From Capra hircus (lineage: Eukaryota; Chordata; Mammalia; Artiodactyla; Bovidae): a stretch of 64,000 bases of DNA. The first letter of the stretch is position 1, and every line of letters begins with the position of its first letter. Of this stretch, positions 22,126 to 34,504 are shown piece after piece. The position numbers were made by a program, and so were the translations under genes. Under the pieces are notes generated by a model that did no database searches, was not told the origin of the DNA, and saw only the letters and a list, made by a program, of their open reading frames with translations. The stretch spans positions 35,024,575 to 35,088,574 of the forward strand of contig NC_030819.1 in the NCBI RefSeq assembly GCF_001704415.2. The letters are read 5' to 3'.

Positions 22126-23404
22126 GTCAGTGTGTGAAAAGTGTCTAGAATATGCTATCTGAATGAATCAATGTTGTAGGACTGATAATAAAATCTTGGG
22201 CTCCCACTCATAAGTGATAAGTTATTTGTGTGGTCATCTTACCAGCTCAGCAGCTTCTCTTCCCTTTCATTCTAAATGAAGAAAGATCAAAGTTTGTGGT
22301 GCTTATAATAAGATCACCTCATTATTCTTTGATAATTTCCCATGTACCTTGGCTAAAATGGTGTTATTAATAGCGACTTTTAGCTTCAGTTATGCAAGAT
22401 GAATATGTCCTGCAGAACTAGTGTACAGCAATTTGGTTACAGTTGACAGTACAGTACTGTGTCCTTTTCGTTTGCTTAGAGAGTAGAGTGTGGGAGTTCT
22501 CAACATACAAGAGAGAAAAAATTAAATGATTAAGATATGTGGTAGATATATTGATTGGCTTGGTAGGATGAGCATTTCACAATGTATATGTATATCAAGT
22601 CATCAAGTTGTACATCTAAATATATACAATTTTTGATCATCAATTAGACCTCAATAAAGCTGAAGGAGAAACTAATTTTAAAGAAACCCTTACTGTATTC
22701 AAATATTTTTTATAACTCAAACATATAAGAGTGGCAAACTGTTAATTTTATATTGATGGGCATGCTATTGGTTTATTATACTATTTTCTTGATATTTCAT
22801 GCATGTTTGAAGTTTTCTATTGAAAAAAGGAAGACAAAGCTGAAAACTGTCAACTTCCAGTTACCCTTCTTTCTGGTGTTAACTATTGCTTAGATAATGC
22901 AATCAAACAATCTAAATAATCACTCCTCACTTGACTTCCAGTTCTCTTTGAAATTCTCTACATTTCTCCATCCCTATAAATGTTCAGCTACTAGTTCTAC
23001 TTCAAAGATGAATAAATTGCTTGCTGAAGTTGGAAGTCTAGTGACTTCTCTTGTCACACTTCCCCAGATTGTTCTCTCTGGTCCCCACAACTGTCTCAAG
23101 ACCATAATTAGTGTCTCCAAACTGTCGAATACATTCAGTCCCTATAGCTTCTGCTGTATTTTTTTTTAATTAAGAGTTTTTGAAACTTCTTAGCATTCTT
23201 TTCTGAACATACATAATATGATACTTAGAAGAAATGTTCAAATCCAGTGTTACAATGTTCAGAGGAGACCAGCCCTGGAGCCAAGGGGCCAGAGCTCCAG
23301 ATGCCTCACACATCCTACTTCCAACAGGGTAACTGCCAGCCTCAGAATTTGTGAGAGTACTTTGTAAAAACTAAAACAAATACAAATAAAACTCTGTTTG
23401 TTTT
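22126..23404. other. mostly unclassified; old L1M 3'-end remnant at about 22570-22690
   Basis: The phrase GAGCATTTCACAATGTATAT and a following CAATTAGACCTCAATAAAGC are typical of old mammalian L1M 3' ends. The rest (22126-22560 and 22850-23404) shows nothing I can name. Confidence 0.5.
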
Positions 23405-25262
23405 GAAATGACTATACCACTAAGTGCAATCAACAGATTCAATGCAATCTCTATCAAATTACCAATGGCACTTTTCACAGAACTAGAACAAAAAAATTAA
23501 CAATTCATATGTAGACATAAAGGACCCTGAATATCCAAACCAGCCTTCAGAAAGAAGAATGGAGCTGGAGGAATCAATCTTCCTGACTTCAGACTAAACT
23601 ACAAAGCTACAGTAAGCAAGATAGTATGGTACTGGCACAAAAACAGAAATATAGAACAATGGAACAAGAGAGAGAACCCAGAGATGAACCCACCCACCTA
23701 TGGGTACCTAATTTTTGACAAAGGAAGCAAGAATATACAATGCGGCAAAGACAGCCACTTCAATAAGTGGTGCTGGAAACACTGGACAGCTTCATGAAAA
23801 AGAATGAAATTAGATCACTACCTAAAACTATACACAAAGATTAACTCAAAGTGGATTAAAGACCTAAATGTAAGACCAGAGACTATTAAACTCTTAGAGG
23901 AGAACATAGGCAGAGCACTCGATGACATAAATCAAAGCAAGATCTCCTACCCACCTCCTAGAATAATGGAAATAAAAACAAAAGTAAACAAGTGCAGCCT
24001 AATTAAACTTAAAAGCTTTTGCACAGCAAAGGAAACTACAAACAAAGTGAAAAGACAACCCTCAGAATGGGAGAAAAAAATAGCAAAGGAAACAACTGAT
24101 AAAGAATTAATTTCTAAAATACACAAGCAGCTTATACAACTCAAAACCTGAAAAGCAAAAACCTAATCAAAAAGTGGGAAAGGGACCTGAAGAGACGTTT
24201 CTCCAAAGAAGACATACAGATGGGTAACAGGCACATGAAAAGATGCTCAACATCACTCATTATTGGACAAATGCAAATCAAAACTACAAGAAGTCACCAC
24301 CTCACACCAGTCAGAGTGGCCATCATCAAAAAGTCTACAAACAATGGATGCTGGAGAGGGCATGGAGAGAGGGGAACACTCTTGTAATGTAAACTGATAC
24401 AATCACTATGGAAGAAAGTATGGACACTCCTTAAAAAGCTAGGCATAAAACCACCATATGACACAGCAGTCCCACTCCTAGGCATATACCCTGAGGAAAT
24501 AAAAACTGAAAAAGACACACATACCCAAATGTTCATTGCAGCACTGTTTACAATAGCGAGAACATGCAGGCAACCTGGATGTCCATCAATGTATAAATGG
24601 ATAGAGAAGCTGTGGTACACATATATACAATGGACTAGTGCTGCTGCTGCTGCTAAGTCACTTCAGTCATGTCAGACTCTCTGCGACCCCAGAGACGACA
24701 GCCCACCAGGCTCCCCTGTCTCTGGGATTCTCTAGGCAAGAACACTGGAGTGGGTTGCCATTTCCTTCTCCAATACTCAGCCATAAAAAGGAACATATTT
24801 GAATCTGTTCTAATGAGGTGGACGAAACTAGAGCCTATTATGCAGAGTGAAGTAAGTCAGAAAGGGGAATATAAATGTTGTATACTGGCACATATATATG
24901 GAATCTGAAGAGATGGCACGGAGGAATTTATTTTTAGTGCAGCAATGGAGAAACACACAAAGAGAACAGACCTATGGACAGAATGGGAGGAGAGGAGGGA
25001 GAAGGGGAGGTGTATGGAGAAAGTAAAATAGAAATTCACAATACCATATGTAAAATAGATAGCCAATGAGAATTTGCTGTATGACTCAGGGACCTCAAAC
25101 GTGGACTCTGCAAAAGGCTGAAGGGTGAGGTGGGGAGGAAGATGGGAGGGAGATCCAGGAGGGAGGGGACATGGGTATACCTATGGCTGATTCTTGTTGA
25201 TGTATGACAGAAAACTACAAAATTCTGTAAAGCAATTACCTTTCAATTAAAAAACAACAAAA
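23405..25262 (+). mobile_element. older L1, 3' part of ORF2 plus 3' UTR
   Basis: From GCAATCAACAGATTCAATGC onward this matches the L1 ORF2 C-terminal third. 23804-24151 keeps an open frame with MKLDHYLKLYTKINSKWIKD. The C-terminal domain follows with several breaks (FIAALFTIARTCRQPGCPS). The 3' UTR ends in AGCAATTACCTTTCAATTAA. It is more diverged than the L1 at the window start and carries a SINE at 24637-24771. Confidence 0.9.
24637..24771 (-). mobile_element. Bov-tA-type SINE nested in L1
   Basis: A GCTGCTGCTGCTGCTAAGTC start (the reversed CAG-repeat tail) leads into the SINE body ending TTGCCATTTCCTTCTCCA. It splits the L1 codons for the TMEYYSA...KKN region. Confidence 0.88.
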
Positions 25263-25424
25263 AAATACTTTTTGTTTTAAACAGATGTTCAGTGAATGCC
25301 CTTCAGGCACAGGACCACTAGGCCAGACACAGAGCTTACAAACATGGGGGAGATGTCATAAGACCTCTATCTGCGCTTGATTACTGATCTGAAATTGTTC
25401 AATACTACAACTAAAGGAACAATA

Positions 25425-25800
25425 ACAAGTGATGGAAAGGATGTACAGAAACTGAAATTCTCATATATTGCTGGTGGGAATGTAAAATGGTACAACCACA
25501 AAGCTACCACATAACCCAGAAATTCTCCTCATAGTTATCTATCCAGGATAAACGAAAACATATGTCCACATGAAAACTTAGTTACTAATGGTATAACACC
25601 ATTATTCATAACAAGTGATAATTAGGGGTGTTAGGGGTGGGAGGAAGCAAGTGTACACCACCTAATGAATGGATAAATAAAATCTGGTATTACATGCAAT
25701 AGGATATTATTTGTAAAGATAGATACATGAATGTATGCCACAACATGGATGAACATTGAATATATTATGCTGAGTTAATGAAGCCAGCCATTGACAAAAC
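25425..25800 (+). mobile_element. old L1M ORF2 C-terminal fragment
   Basis: Decayed matches to the L1 3' coding end appear in order: TTGCTGGTGGGAATGTAAAA, CATAACCCAGAAATTCTCCT, GAATGGATAAATAAAATCTG, and ATGGATGAACATTGAA. It is far older than the other L1s here. 25263-25424 and 25801-25918 are unclassified. Confidence 0.75.
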
Positions 25801-26250
25801 AACATCTAAGGAGAAATTCAATCTTGTTGGACTTGATGATTCATTTCCAAGACAAACCTCAGGGATCATAGGGGAAATCTGTATCCGTGCAAACTATAAA
25901 TTATTATATGATCTACAACAGGAGTCCCCAACCCCTGATCTATGGCCTGTTAGGAACCAGGCCACAGAGCAAGAGGTGAGCAATGGACGAGGAAGAGAAG
26001 CTTGATGGGTATTTAGAGCCACTTCTCATCACTCATATTGCCATCTGATCTCCACCTCCTATCAGATTAGCAACAGCATTCGATTCTCATAGAAGCATGA
26101 ACCCTACTGTGGACTGCTCATGTGAGGGATCTAGGTTGAGCACTCCTTATGAGAATCTAATACCTTATGATCTGAGGTGGAGCTGAAGTGAGGATGCTAG
26201 CACTGAGGAGCACCTGGAAGTACGATTATCATTAGCAGAGAGGTTGACAG

Positions 26251-26395
26251 CTGCTGCTGCTGCTGCTAAGTCGCTTCAGTCGTGTCCAACTCTGTGTGAC
26301 CCCATAGACGACAGCCCACCAGGCTCCCCCATCCCTGGGATTCTCCAGGCAAGAACACTGGAGTGGGTTGCCATTTCTTTCTCCAAGGTTGACAG
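26251..26395 (-). mobile_element. Bov-tA-type SINE with target-site duplication
   Basis: The SINE is bounded by the 10-base direct repeat AGGTTGACAG (26241-26250 and 26396-26405). It begins with the reversed CAG tail CTGCTGCTGCTGCTGCTAAG and ends CATTTCTTTCTCCA. The intact duplication indicates a relatively recent insertion. Confidence 0.92.
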
Positions 26396-26675
26396 CAGAG
26401 GGTCCGTAATAAGCCAATTGCTTGCAGACTCATATGAAGACCCTTTCAATGAGTGGCAAGTGACAAGCTGCATCTGTTGGCAGGCTGTACAGTAGCACAT
26501 GAGTTGGTGTACTTCAATTGCACAGCTGCATCTCTTGATAGGCTTTACAGCAGAATCTGACACTAATTTTAGTGTGCACAAGGCCTGCCCATTACTTCCA
26601 TCAGTGCCTCTTTCCTGCACTGCATACTTGTCTCTGTCACAGTTTTGGTAAGCCCACAAGCTAACTTTAGCCGAA

Positions 26676-27880
26676 ATGAGTAAAATACAGAGTCGGAGCT
26701 TCTTTGATAAGGGGGAGAGACCCAATGATGAGACAGCCAAAGAGTCTAAGACTGCCAACAAAAGAAAATTTCAATTAAGATAAAATATCAAGAGTTCCAC
26801 TTCAATTACAGGTTAATTGCAACACATATATTTGCAACCAGTTATGCAATGAAGCCACAAAACCATCACAACTGCTGTCACATGGAAAACAAGCACCCTG
26901 CATTGAAAGACAAGCCTTTGGAGTTTTTCAAAAGGGAAAATGTGAACACGAAGAACAGAAGCAATTAGTGATGGCCACAACTTCACCAAATGTGTCTGCA
27001 CTGAGCATCATTCTTAGTGGTGAACATCATTGCTAAAGTTAAAAAGTCCTTCACTCTTACTGAAGAGTCAATCCTACCTGGTGCTGAGGACAGCTTTCAT
27101 GAACTTTTAGGAGAGGCTGCAGTTCAAAAGGTGGCACCTTTCTCTCTTTTGGCTAGTACCATAGCTAGATGAATTGGTGAAACAGCAGAGGATATTGAGA
27201 CACAATTGTAGGAAAGATTAATGAGTCACCGTGGTATGCAATCCAGCTTAAGAAGTCTACTGATGTTGACCAAAAGGCCACAATGCTTGTCTCTATGAGC
27301 TATATTTTCAGGAGGATGTGCATGAGGATATGTTGTGTGCACTTTTGTTGCCAACCAATACCACAGCTGCAGAACTATTTAAGTCTTTGAAATTACATAT
27401 CAGGAAAACTGAATTGGTCATTTTGTGTTGGTCTGTGCATACAGTGGTTGCCATGACTAGATGGCTTTCTTGTTTCACTACTTGGGTCAAAGAGATCGCT
27501 TTTAAATGTGAGTCGATATCCACTGTTATCCATAGAGAAATGCTGGCTAGCTGAAAAGTGTCACCTGAACTTAACAATGTTTGCAGGATGTGACTAAATG
27601 ATCAACCACATTACAGTGCCCGTAGTTCACGTCTGTTCATGCAGTTCTGTGAGGAGATGGATGCAGAGCACACACACTTCTTATGCACAAAAAAGTGAGA
27701 AGACTTTCTAAAGGTAGATCACTGGCCAGTTTTTGAGGTACAAGAGATGCACCAGAGATTTCTGGCAGCACCTTTCAGTGACACAGAAGAGACTGCAAAC
27801 CTTGCTTACCTGTGTGACATACTCAACCTGCTCAATGAACTCAATCTAGGGACTTGATGTCACTGAGACTCTACTTTATA
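26676..27880 (+). pseudogene. hAT-Charlie transposase pseudogene (BED finger type)
   Basis: A start at 26676 gives MSKIQSRSFFDKGERPNDE. A decayed BED zinc-finger region lies at about 26820-26930 (remains of the Cys pair and of the His-containing HPALKDKPLEFFK stretch). Pieces of the catalytic domain follow, such as EESILPGAEDSFHEL and HEDMLCALLLPTNTTAAELF. This arrangement matches ZBED5/SCAND3-like Charlie transposases. At least several stops and frameshifts interrupt it (first stop about 35 codons in). There is no sign of domestication: no single intact frame remains. Confidence 0.75.
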
Positions 27881-28477
27881 CCAATCATCCTGTTCACTTA
27901 TGTATCCCTAGTTCCTGGAATAGTAGGTAATTAGTAAATAGTTGTTGACTGTATGACTTTCCCTGAGTACCTGCTTTACTCTTTCAGGCTCTCCATGTAA
28001 ATAAATGCGGTACATGGTTACCAGTCATGTGTCATGTCCTTAAAACTCCCTCATCAGAAAGGAAAGAGAGGTTTTCTCTTTCTAGCTCCAGCAAAAAAGA
28101 AAACAGAAATTACCTGCTGGTCAACGTTCTCAAGGAAGAAATTCAGCTGGTCGGGTTAGCCATGAGGTTATCTGTGGGCCAAGCCCTTTGCATATTGACA
28201 TGACATATTATGATTGGCTGGATTTCAGTTGGGTGCTCAGCCCTGAGTTTACAGAGGTAGATATATTACTAGAAGGAGGAGTGATACAGAGATTGTCACC
28301 ATATTCAGAACTATGGATACCCACAGGATTATGTTTAAATTGTGAATCCCATTTGTTCTGTATGTCTTGACAGAAAAATGCTTGAGGACCAGCCCTGTCC
28401 CACCCGAGCCATTTTAGTTCTGCTGTTAAACCTGCTGCAGATTTAACACAGCTTTGACCATATGTCAGAGATCCTAT
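27881..28477. other. unclassified sequence between two hAT relics
   Basis: No named repeat and no supported gene. It may contain degraded transposon sequence. Confidence 0.4.
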
Positions 28478-29215
28478 AGACCAGTGATCCTCAACCTTTT
28501 TGGCCCTAGGGACCAGTTTCATGAAAGACAGTTTTTCCATGGACCAGGGAGGGTGGGATGGTTTTGAGATGATTCAAGCTCATTACATTTATTGTGTACT
28601 GTCTTTCTTTTATTATTGTGTTGTGATTATATAATGAAATAATTATACAGCTCACCATACTGCAGAATCAGTGGGAGCCCTGAGCCTGTTTTTCTGCAAC
28701 TAGATAGTCTCATTTTGGGGTGATGGAAGAGACCAACACCTGAAGTGTGCTGTTTAGGTCCAATCTACTCTGCAATCACATTTTGGTTGCTGTCACTGCA
28801 GAAAACCCTGCTTCCCAAAAATAGCTTGTTGAATATGGAAGCAAACTTTTCAGTGCTTTGTGGCAATCTCAGGATATTCTGCCTTTAATCCAGAACACAC
28901 AGAGATTTGAAATTGTCTCAAATGTATTTTTTAGATCATCATTTACAGTCTCAAGAAGGTGATCCTCTCTTACAACGGATAAAGTCGATTCACCTGGCTT
29001 ATTCGCAAATGGATCACAGACGCATTGCTTCCCAGTTCAAGAGTGTTTTGCGTTTGGGAAGTAATGCTCAAACTCTTTCAAAAGCTGAAAAAGGTGGTCA
29101 CACACCAGCCAGGATGAAGAAGGCCCTGGCTCAGTCTCTTTCAAAATCTCTGTTAATATTTGAAACATGTCAAAACCCCAGTGTTCACTTGTTACCCCCA
29201 TAATTCCAGTTTGGC
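28478..29215 (+). mobile_element. hAT-Charlie relic fragment
   Basis: Begins with the hAT end CAGTGATCCTCAACC(TTTTTGG) and the phrase TTTCATGAAAGACAGTTTTT. It continues through ATTACATTTATTGTG and AATCAGTGGGAGCCCTGAGC. A later segment (28907-29150) with CGATTCACCTGGCTTATTCG is typical of the internal region of such elements. It is oriented opposite to the noncoding end at 25919, so these are two copies or one rearranged copy. Confidence 0.75.
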
Positions 29216-29249
29216 ATTGAATGCAGCCACTTTACCTGCTGACTTAAAC

Positions 29250-29718
29250 ACAATTGTCCTTGGATGGTGTGACCTGCTGGAGCAGAAGCTGTTACTTCCT
29301 AGCTTGTGTCCTCTGACTCTTCTCCAGGACTAAGGAGCTCACTGCTTACCTGCAACTCTCCACTTAGGGACTCTTTCTAGCTATGGAACCACACTGGGGC
29401 CATATGCAAAGCAATTAAAAAACCCTGGATTCAACCCTTAACCAGTGATGGACGGGGAGTGGGTAGATAAATGCCCCAGTGCCCTTGCCTGTCAGCTGGA
29501 ATAATTCTGTCTCCCAGGATGACTCTGAGGGAAGGAATCCAGTTGCAAAGCAGTAACTTTCTTGATAACACACATTTTATTGGTTTCCTTCCCTTTTTTG
29601 TCTCACTTATCCACTCCATACATGTGTTTTCCTAGGATCACTTCTAAAATAAACCACTTTCATGCAAATGCTTGCCTCACGGTCTGCTACTGGGGGAACC
29701 CAAACTATGACACCTATG
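29250..29718 (+). repeat. MLT1-like LTR (ERVL-MaLR)
   Basis: The 3' end AAAATAAACCACTTTCATGC, then a stretch containing GGTCTGCTACTGGGGGAACC and CAAACTATGACA, is the signature of MLT1-type LTRs. The 5' boundary is approximate. Confidence 0.75.
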
Positions 29719-30352
29719 AGGAACATCCTTCCAATTATGAAAATTACATTCACTCCCTTGAACCCATGGAAATCCTTATTAATATTATAAACCCTGGGTT
29801 GTCAAATACAGTAACACTGTTCACATAATGATTTTGAGGACTTTAAATGCATCTGGTCCAATTTGAGGTGTGCTTTAACTGTACAATACACCACAGATTT
29901 CAAAGATAGCATAAAACTCTTTTATGTCTCAATGATTTTTTTTCTGTTTATTACATGCTGATATATTTTTGACAGATAGTTTCGAAAAGGTCTTATAATA
30001 TTAGTTTCACTTGTCCCTTTTAACTTTTTCATATGGTTATTGCAAATTTAAATTTACAGATGTGGCTAACTATATATTTCTGTGGACACCACTGCTGTAA
30101 CCAATGGACAGAGTTTAACACCACAAATTTCTCTCCCACTTAAGAAAGAAAGTAAATAAGGATCATGTTAGTATTCAAATCTTGAATGTGATCTAATTCA
30201 TGGAACAAAGTCACACTCACATTTCAGAACTTTGTTATTAGTAATGAGTTACCTGTGTTATTTCCCACTGGCCCTCAGTCATATCTGCATCATTATACTA
30301 TCATATAGAGCCCTGATGTAAAAACTGAAGCAAACTGCTCAACGTGAGTCAA
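29719..30352. other. nonautonomous hAT-type relic (about 29855-30105) in unclassified DNA
   Basis: 29855-30105 matches a common mammalian hAT-type element in minus orientation. It includes GAGGTGTGCTTTAACTGTAC, TTACATGCTGATATATTTTT and a terminal ATATATTTCTGTGGACACCA. The remainder shows nothing recognisable. Confidence 0.55.
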
Positions 30353-30557
30353 TGACTTCCCTGGGGGCTCAGTGGTAAAAAATCTGCTTGCCAAGCAGGA
30401 AACTCAGGTTTAATCCCTGGGTTGGGAAAATCCCCTGGAGAAGGAAACAGCAAATCACTCCAGTATTCTTGCCTGGGAAATCCCATGGGCCAAAAGGCCT
30501 GGCAGGCTACAGTCCATGGGGTCACAAAAGAGGACGACTGAGTGACTAAACTGCAAC
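30353..30557 (+). mobile_element. Bov-tA SINE
   Basis: Complete monomer from GACTTCCCTGGGGGCTCAGT through AATCCCTGGGTTGGGAAAAT to GACGACTGAGTGACTAAACT. Confidence 0.92.
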
Positions 30558-30702
30558 ATTAAGATATCATAATAAAAATGGGATCTTCAGTTATTTTGAT
30601 TTCAGCCTTTTAGAAAACTAGTTCAATATTTAGATAAGCATCCAGAAATTGCTAAGAGGTAACAAAGGTGTCCTCAGAAAATAATATACCTAAAAAGATG
30701 AA

Positions 30703-31505
30703 TATCAATCACCTCAGATATGCAGATGACACCACCCTTATGGCAGAAAGTGAAGAGGAACTAAAAAGACTCTTGATGAAAGTAAAAGAGGAGAGTTAAA
30801 AAGTTGGCTTAAAGCTCAACATCCAGAAAACAAAGATCGTGGCATACGGTCCCATCACTCCATGGGAAATAGATGGAGAAACAATGGAAACAGTGTCAGA
30901 CTTTATTTTGGGGGGCTCCAAAATCACTGCAGATGGTGACTGCAGCCATGAAATTAAAAGACGCTTACTCCTTGGAAGGAAAATTATGACCAACCTAGAT
31001 AGCATATTAAAAAGCAGAGAAATTACTTTGCCAACTAAGGTCCATCTAGTCAAGGCTATTGTTTTTCCAGTAGTCATGTATGGATGTGAGAGTTGGACTG
31101 TGAAGAAAGCTGAGCACCGAAGAATTGATGCTTTTGAACTGTGGTGTTGGAGAAGACTCTTGAGAGTCCCTTGGACTGCAAGGAGATCCAACCAGTCCAC
31201 TCTGAAGGAGATCAACCCTGGGATTTCCTTGGAAGGAATGATGCTAAAGCTGAAACTCCAGTACTTTGGTCACCTCCTGTGAAGAGTTGACTCACTGGAA
31301 AAGACTTTGATGCTGGGAGGGATTGTGAGCAGGAGAAGGGGACGAGCGAGGATGAGATGGGTGGATGGCATCACTGACTCAATGGACGTGAGTCTGAGTG
31401 AACTCTGGGATTTGGTGATAGACAGGTAGGCCTGGCGTGCTGGGATTCATGAGGTCGCAAAGTGTTGGACACGACTGAGTGACTGAACTGAACTGAACTG
31501 AAAAA
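30703..31505 (+). mobile_element. BovB LINE 3' fragment
   Basis: Starts at the RT motif region (CTCAGATATGCAGATGACAC). It keeps an open frame at 30839-31282 (RRLLLGRKIMTNLDSILKSR) and ends in TGAACTGAACTGAACTGA. It is the left arm of an inverted BovB pair. Confidence 0.93.
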
Positions 31506-31591
31506 GATGAAATCCCTATTTATTAAGTCACAATCAAGAAAAAGAGTAAGTAAAAAGAAAATCACAGCAAAATAATACAAATAATAAGAAA

Positions 31592-32432
31592 ATCAGTTCA
31601 GTTCAGTCGCTCAGTCGTGTCCGACTCTTTGTGACCCCATGAATCGCAGCACGCCAGGCCTCCCTGTCCCTCACCAACTCCCGGAGTTTACCCAAACTCA
31701 TGTCCATTGAGTTGGTGATGCCATCCAACCATCTCATCCTCTGTCGTCCCCTTCTCCTCTCACCTTCAATCTTTCCCAGCATCAGGGTATTTTCAAATGA
31801 GTCAGTTCTTCACATCAGGTGGCCAAATTATTGGAGTTTCAGCTTCAACATCAATCATTCCAATGAACACTCAGGACTGATCTCCTTTAGGATGGACTGG
31901 TTGGTTCTCCTTGAGATGCCAGGGACTCTCAGGAGTCTTTTCAAATACCACAGTTCAAAAGCATCAGTTCTTCAGTGCTCAGCTTTCTTTATAGTCCAAC
32001 TCTCACATCCATACGTGACTACTGGAAAAACCATAGGCTTTAGTAGATGGACATTTGTTGGCAAAGTAATGTCTCTGCTTTTTAACATACTGTCTAGGTT
32101 GGTCATAACTTTCCTTCCAAGGAGTAAGCATCTTTTAATTTCAAGGCTGCAGTCACCATCTGAAGTGATTTTGGAGCCCCCAAAAGTAGTCAGCCACGGT
32201 TTCCATTGTTTCCCATCTATTTGTCATGAAATGATGGGACTGGATGTCATGATCTTAGTTTCCTGAATGTTGAGCTTTAAGCCAACTTTTTCACTCTCTT
32301 CTTTCACTTTCATCAAGAGGCTCTTTAGTTCTTCACTTTCTGTCATAAGGTCATCTACATATCTGACGTTACTGTTATTTCTCCCAGCAATCTTAATTCC
32401 AGCTTGTGCTTTATCCAGCCCACCCCACACTA
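31592..32432 (-). mobile_element. BovB LINE 3' fragment
   Basis: Begins in reverse with the BovB end (GTTCAGTTCAGTCGCTCAGT) and runs back to the DKAQAGIKIAGRNN region. It is the right arm of the inverted pair with 30703-31505, separated by an ~86-bp A-rich spacer. Confidence 0.93.
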
Positions 32433-32854
32433 ATTAAAAGTGTGATAAACACTGTAATCTACTATTGGTAAACTATAAATTAGAATAGCCATTTCAGATA
32501 ATAATTTGACAATATTCATTAAAAGCCTTAAATTGTTTACCTTCCTTTACCCAGTAGGATTTTTACCTATAAGATGATGAAGGCAAAAATGTTATTTACA
32601 GAAAACTGTTTATGCACAACTTAATTTATATACAAATGTTTCTCAGAGCAATGATTATTATTAAATTATAATAGAATTTAGAAACACCCTAACTTCCAAA
32701 TTTAGCATCAACATGATTAAATAAATTATGAATTATTTTTAAACAAGTGCTTTTGAATACCTATCACACATCACATACCTTTCACAGTGTTTACACTGAA
32801 TTAGTAGGAGATAGACAGTAAACAAGTTAATGAATGAACAAGATAATATCAGAA
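32433..32854. other. AT-rich unclassified sequence
   Basis: No open frame and no named repeat. It may be old L1 or L2 sequence that is too decayed to call. Confidence 0.4.
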
Positions 32855-33072
32855 GACCTGACTCATTGTAAAGGCCCTGATGCTGGCAAAGATTGAGGGC
32901 AGGAGGAGAAGGGGATGACAGAGGATGAGATGGTTGGATGGCATGACCGACTTAATGGACACGGGTTTGGGTGAACTCCAGGAGTTGGGGATGAACAGGG
33001 AGGCCTGGTACACTGCGATTCATGGGGTCACAAACTGTTGGACACGACAGAGCGACTAAACTGAACTGATGA
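32855..33072 (+). mobile_element. BovB extreme 3' end (~215 bp)
   Basis: From CTGACTCATTGTAAAGGCCC through GGGGATGACAGAGGATGAGA to the ACTAAACTGAACTGA terminus. It is a very short 5'-truncated copy. Confidence 0.9.
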
Positions 33073-33960
33073 AGAACAAGAAGTGAGAGTAGCTGAAGAT
33101 GGTTGGCAAGCCCTGATTTTAATTGGGTAGTCAAGAAGGCTACTCAGATGAGAAACTTAGCCAAAACATGAAAACCAAGGAGTCAGTCTTCTATAAACCT
33201 GGGAGCAAAAAGAAAAAATTAAAAAACCAAAAATGTAAAAAAATGAAAAACAGTCCTTGGTATTGGATAAGATAACTTAGGTGAGTGTGGATTAAAAAAA
33301 GGAAAGGGAGACCTGCTTTTGCATCTGTCAGAGGAGGCAAACTGCCACCCCTGAGACTGGGGAGGCCCACAGGTGAACAGAGGAAGTTGAGGCTTCCTCA
33401 GGGTGAAACCACCATGGGAACCTACGCTTGGGGAGGAAACCAGAGCCATAACCGAAAAACTGCTGGAGGCTCAGTGTGAACAATCTGAGAGTAAATAACC
33501 CCAGGGGGACCTGGCAATAAAGGGACTTATAATACTGTGAACCTTACCTCCAGGAGTTTCACCGGGATCCTACAGGAAATACCAGGGAAAGTCCCCTCAG
33601 CCTTCCTGCTGGGAGGGAGAGGATGGGGAGGAGCCAATTTGAAATAATTAGAACAATGTCTTCTGAAGAAGGCCTTTCCCAGGGGAAAACTAGTGCTAGA
33701 CTCTAATCCTCTAGAGTATTAACTGAGCCAACTGACCCGGGGAAGGGAATACCAAGCTCCAGCTGGCTTGAGCTATTCTGTCCATATAAGGGAAGGGGTG
33801 GGGGAGAGAAAAATGAGAAACACTTGTGAGGTTCATAGTCCAAAGGGAGAGGCTCACTGAGGGGCTGAGACCTAATCATGGGATATGCCTACCCTCACAC
33901 CTCACTTCCTCATTACTAAAACCCACTTATAGCAGTGCCTTTAATTCAGAACATCATGTC
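33073..33960. other. unclassified DNA leading into an old L1M
   Basis: No gene is seen. The final part (from about 33880) is continuous with the L1M ORF1-side sequence, so some of this may be the 5' UTR of that old element. Confidence 0.4.
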
Positions 33961-34084
33961 CACATTTCAGGAAAAAGTTACAAGGCACAGCAAAAGGCAA
34001 AAGGAAAAAAAAAAAAAAACATTTGAAGAGACAAAGCTTCATCAGAACCAGACATAGCAGCGATGTTGGAAACATCAGACCAGA

Positions 34085-34500
34085 AGTAAGCCAGAAAGAA
34101 AAACACCAATACAGTATACTAATGCATATATGTGAAATTTAGAAAGATGGTAATGATAATCCTAAATACGAGACAGCAAAAGAGAAACAGATGTATATAA
34201 CAGTATTTTGGACTCAGTGGGAAAAGGCGAGGGTGGGATGATTTGAGAAAATAGCACTGAAACATGTATATTATCATATGTGAAACAGATCACCAGTCCA
34301 GGTTTGATGCATGAGACAGGATGCTCAGGGCTGGTGCACTGGGATGACTCAGAGGGATGGGATGGGGAGGGACGTGGTAGGGGGGTTCAGGTTGGAAAAC
34401 ACATGTACATCCACGGCTGATTCATGTCAATGTATGGCAAAACCACTACAATACTGTAAAGTAATTAGCCTTCAATTAATTTTTTTTAATTACAAAATAA
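34085..34500 (+). mobile_element. L1 3'-end insertion
   Basis: Starts in the last ORF2 codons (AAGTAAGCCAGAAAGAAAAA), crosses the 3' UTR and ends TGTAAAGTAATTAGCCTTCA plus an A/T-rich tail. It lies directly upstream of the SINE at 34505. Confidence 0.88.
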
Positions 34501-34504
34501 AAGT

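Larger units (their letters stand above)
25919..27880 (+). mobile_element. hAT-Charlie DNA transposon relic with transposase remains
   Basis: The left terminal repeat CAGGAGTCCCCAACCCC is followed by the well-known GGCCTGTTAGGAACCAGGCC and the internal near-palindrome around CATTCGATTCTCATAGAAGC and CTTATGAGAATCTAATACC. The transposase-derived part follows from 26676. A Bov-tA SINE (26251-26395) is inserted in the noncoding section. The right end is not recognisable and the element looks truncated near 27880. Confidence 0.82.
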
